A stretch of 6,281 nt of DNA, taken from contig DSBN01000185.1 of assembly GCA_011046055.1 (NCBI GenBank), positions 1-6,281 on the forward strand, read 5' to 3'. Positions 5,566 through 6,281 of this stretch are shown here, piece by piece. Every line of letters starts with the position of its first letter. Within the stretch, counting starts at the first letter, position 1. This DNA comes from Sediminispirochaeta sp. Its GTDB lineage: Bacteria > Spirochaetota > Spirochaetia > DSM-16054 > Sediminispirochaetaceae. The position numbers and the translations under genes are program-made. Under the pieces are notes generated by a model. That model was not told where the DNA came from. It was given only the letters and a program-made list of their open reading frames with translations, and did not search any database.

Positions 5566-6281
5566 TTACTTCTCGGTATTTTGATAAATATGGTCGTCCT
5601 TGCCGATGTAGTACCCCTCGAAGATATCTTCGTTGCTCTGGGTCTGGGTCACCTGGGAGTAGGTGTGGTAACCGCCGGAGAGGTTCCGTACATCGTCGAA
5701 GCCCTGCTGACGGAGAATCCGTTCGGCCAGGTACCCCCGCAGACCCACACCGCAGTAGACCACCACCGGTTTGTCCTTTGGGATCTCCCCGATTCGCGTT
5801 CTCAGCTCGGTGTTGGGAATGTTGATGGATCCGGGGATGCTCCCCTGCTGGTACTCCTCCGGGCTTCGTACGTCGATGAGGCTCATGTTTTTGACGGTGT
5901 TCTCCTTTTTCACACACTCGGCGATGTCGCACCAGTTTACATGGCGGCTGGTGCCGTCGAAGATGTTTTCGGCGATAAAACCGGCCAGGTTGACCGGATC
6001 CTTGGCCGAGGAGAAGGGCGGAGCGTAGCTATGTTCGATGTTCTGCAGGTCCCAAATGGTACCGCCCATGCCTATGACGGCGGCGAAGAGGTCGATCCGC
6101 TTGTCCACCCCCTGATAGCCCACGATCTGGGCGCCCAAGAGCTTGCCCGTCTTCGGTGAGAAAACAACTTTGATGCTCATGGGAATGGCACCGGGGTAGT
6201 AGCCGGCGTGGTCGGTGGCGTGAAAGACGAAGCTGTGGTGCACGATGTTGAGCCTTTTGAGGGTCTTCTCCGGCATGCCGG
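5566..6281 (-). CDS. CoA-disulfide/persulfide reductase fused to rhodanese, C-terminal part (5' end outside window)
   Basis: The frame runs off the window at 6281; the ATG at 6276 is internal. Numbering from it, residues about 1-108 are the dimerisation domain of a FAD/NAD(P)H pyridine nucleotide-disulfide reductase of the CoADR group: HAGYYPGA (23-30), KLLGAQIVGYQGVDKRID (45-62) and SYAPPFSSAKDPVN (83-96). Y26 and Y84 are 58 residues apart, the spacing I recall for the two catalytic Tyr of characterised CoADRs. Residues about 112-206 are a rhodanese domain (LIDVRSPEEY) with active-site loop CGVGLR, Cys175 at 5754-5752, and GGYHTY. This CoADR-RHD arrangement is known to reduce CoA disulfide, CoA persulfide or polysulfide, moving sulfane sulfur through the rhodanese Cys. 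The FAD/NAD domains and the redox Cys near the N-terminus lie outside. After the rhodanese comes a 30-aa hydrophilic tail. Two extra Cys (116, 121) sit in the linker region. Exact substrate unknown. Confidence 0.92.
   Translation of the reverse strand, partial: GMPEKTLKRLNIVHHSFVFHATDHAGYYPGAIPMSIKVVFSPKTGKLLGAQIVGYQGVDKRIDLFAAVIGMGGTIWDLQNIEHSYAPPFSSAKDPVNLAGFIAENIFDGTSRHVNWCDIAECVKKENTVKNMSLIDVRSPEEYQQGSIPGSINIPNTELRTRIGEIPKDKPVVVYCGVGLRGYLAERILRQQGFDDVRNLSGGYHTYSQVTQTQSNEDIFEGYYIGKDDHIYQNTEK

Noticed and set aside
5581..6159. Plus-strand open frame opposite the reductase-rhodanese gene
   Set aside because: Antisense to a clearly recognised dimerisation plus rhodanese protein; no homology recognised and no ribosome site.

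Overview
The window carries five protein-coding genes. Two are cut by the window edges. Gene order suggests a housekeeping chromosomal region: there is no sign of mobile elements, CRISPR, tRNA or rRNA. The sequence looks like a moderately GC-rich Gram-negative-type bacterium. A spirochaete is my best guess, because the regulator with two cyclic-nucleotide domains, a TPR-like middle and a C-terminal winged helix resembles proteins I associate with that phylum. That is an impression from memory, not a database result.

Left to right: (1) The 3' end of a + strand gene for a transglutaminase-like protein (to 626), whose catalytic Cys position is Ala although His and Asp remain. A weak hairpin and then a near-consensus sigma70-type promoter lie in the 86-bp gap that follows. 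(2) A 407-aa + strand regulator (713-1936) with two cyclic-nucleotide-binding domains, only the second having a complete phosphate-binding signature. (3) A - strand gene (1945-2631), tail to tail with the regulator and only 8 bp away, encoding a signal-peptide-bearing protein with a divergent protein-isoaspartate methyltransferase (PCMT) fold. (4) valS (2767-5418, +), divergent from gene 3 and a complete, ordinary valyl-tRNA synthetase. (5) The C-terminal part of a - strand CoA-disulfide/persulfide reductase fused to a rhodanese domain (5566 to beyond 6281), convergent with valS and followed by two hairpins with U-tracts.

Apart from proximity there is no evident shared pathway. The genes look like separate transcription units (+, +, -, +, -). 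The reductase-rhodanese points to sulfane-sulfur or CoA-disulfide metabolism, and the regulator to second-messenger control. I do not see a clearly new multi-gene system here. The best leads are the apparent pseudo-transglutaminase, the asymmetric two-CNB regulator, and the exported PCMT-like protein.
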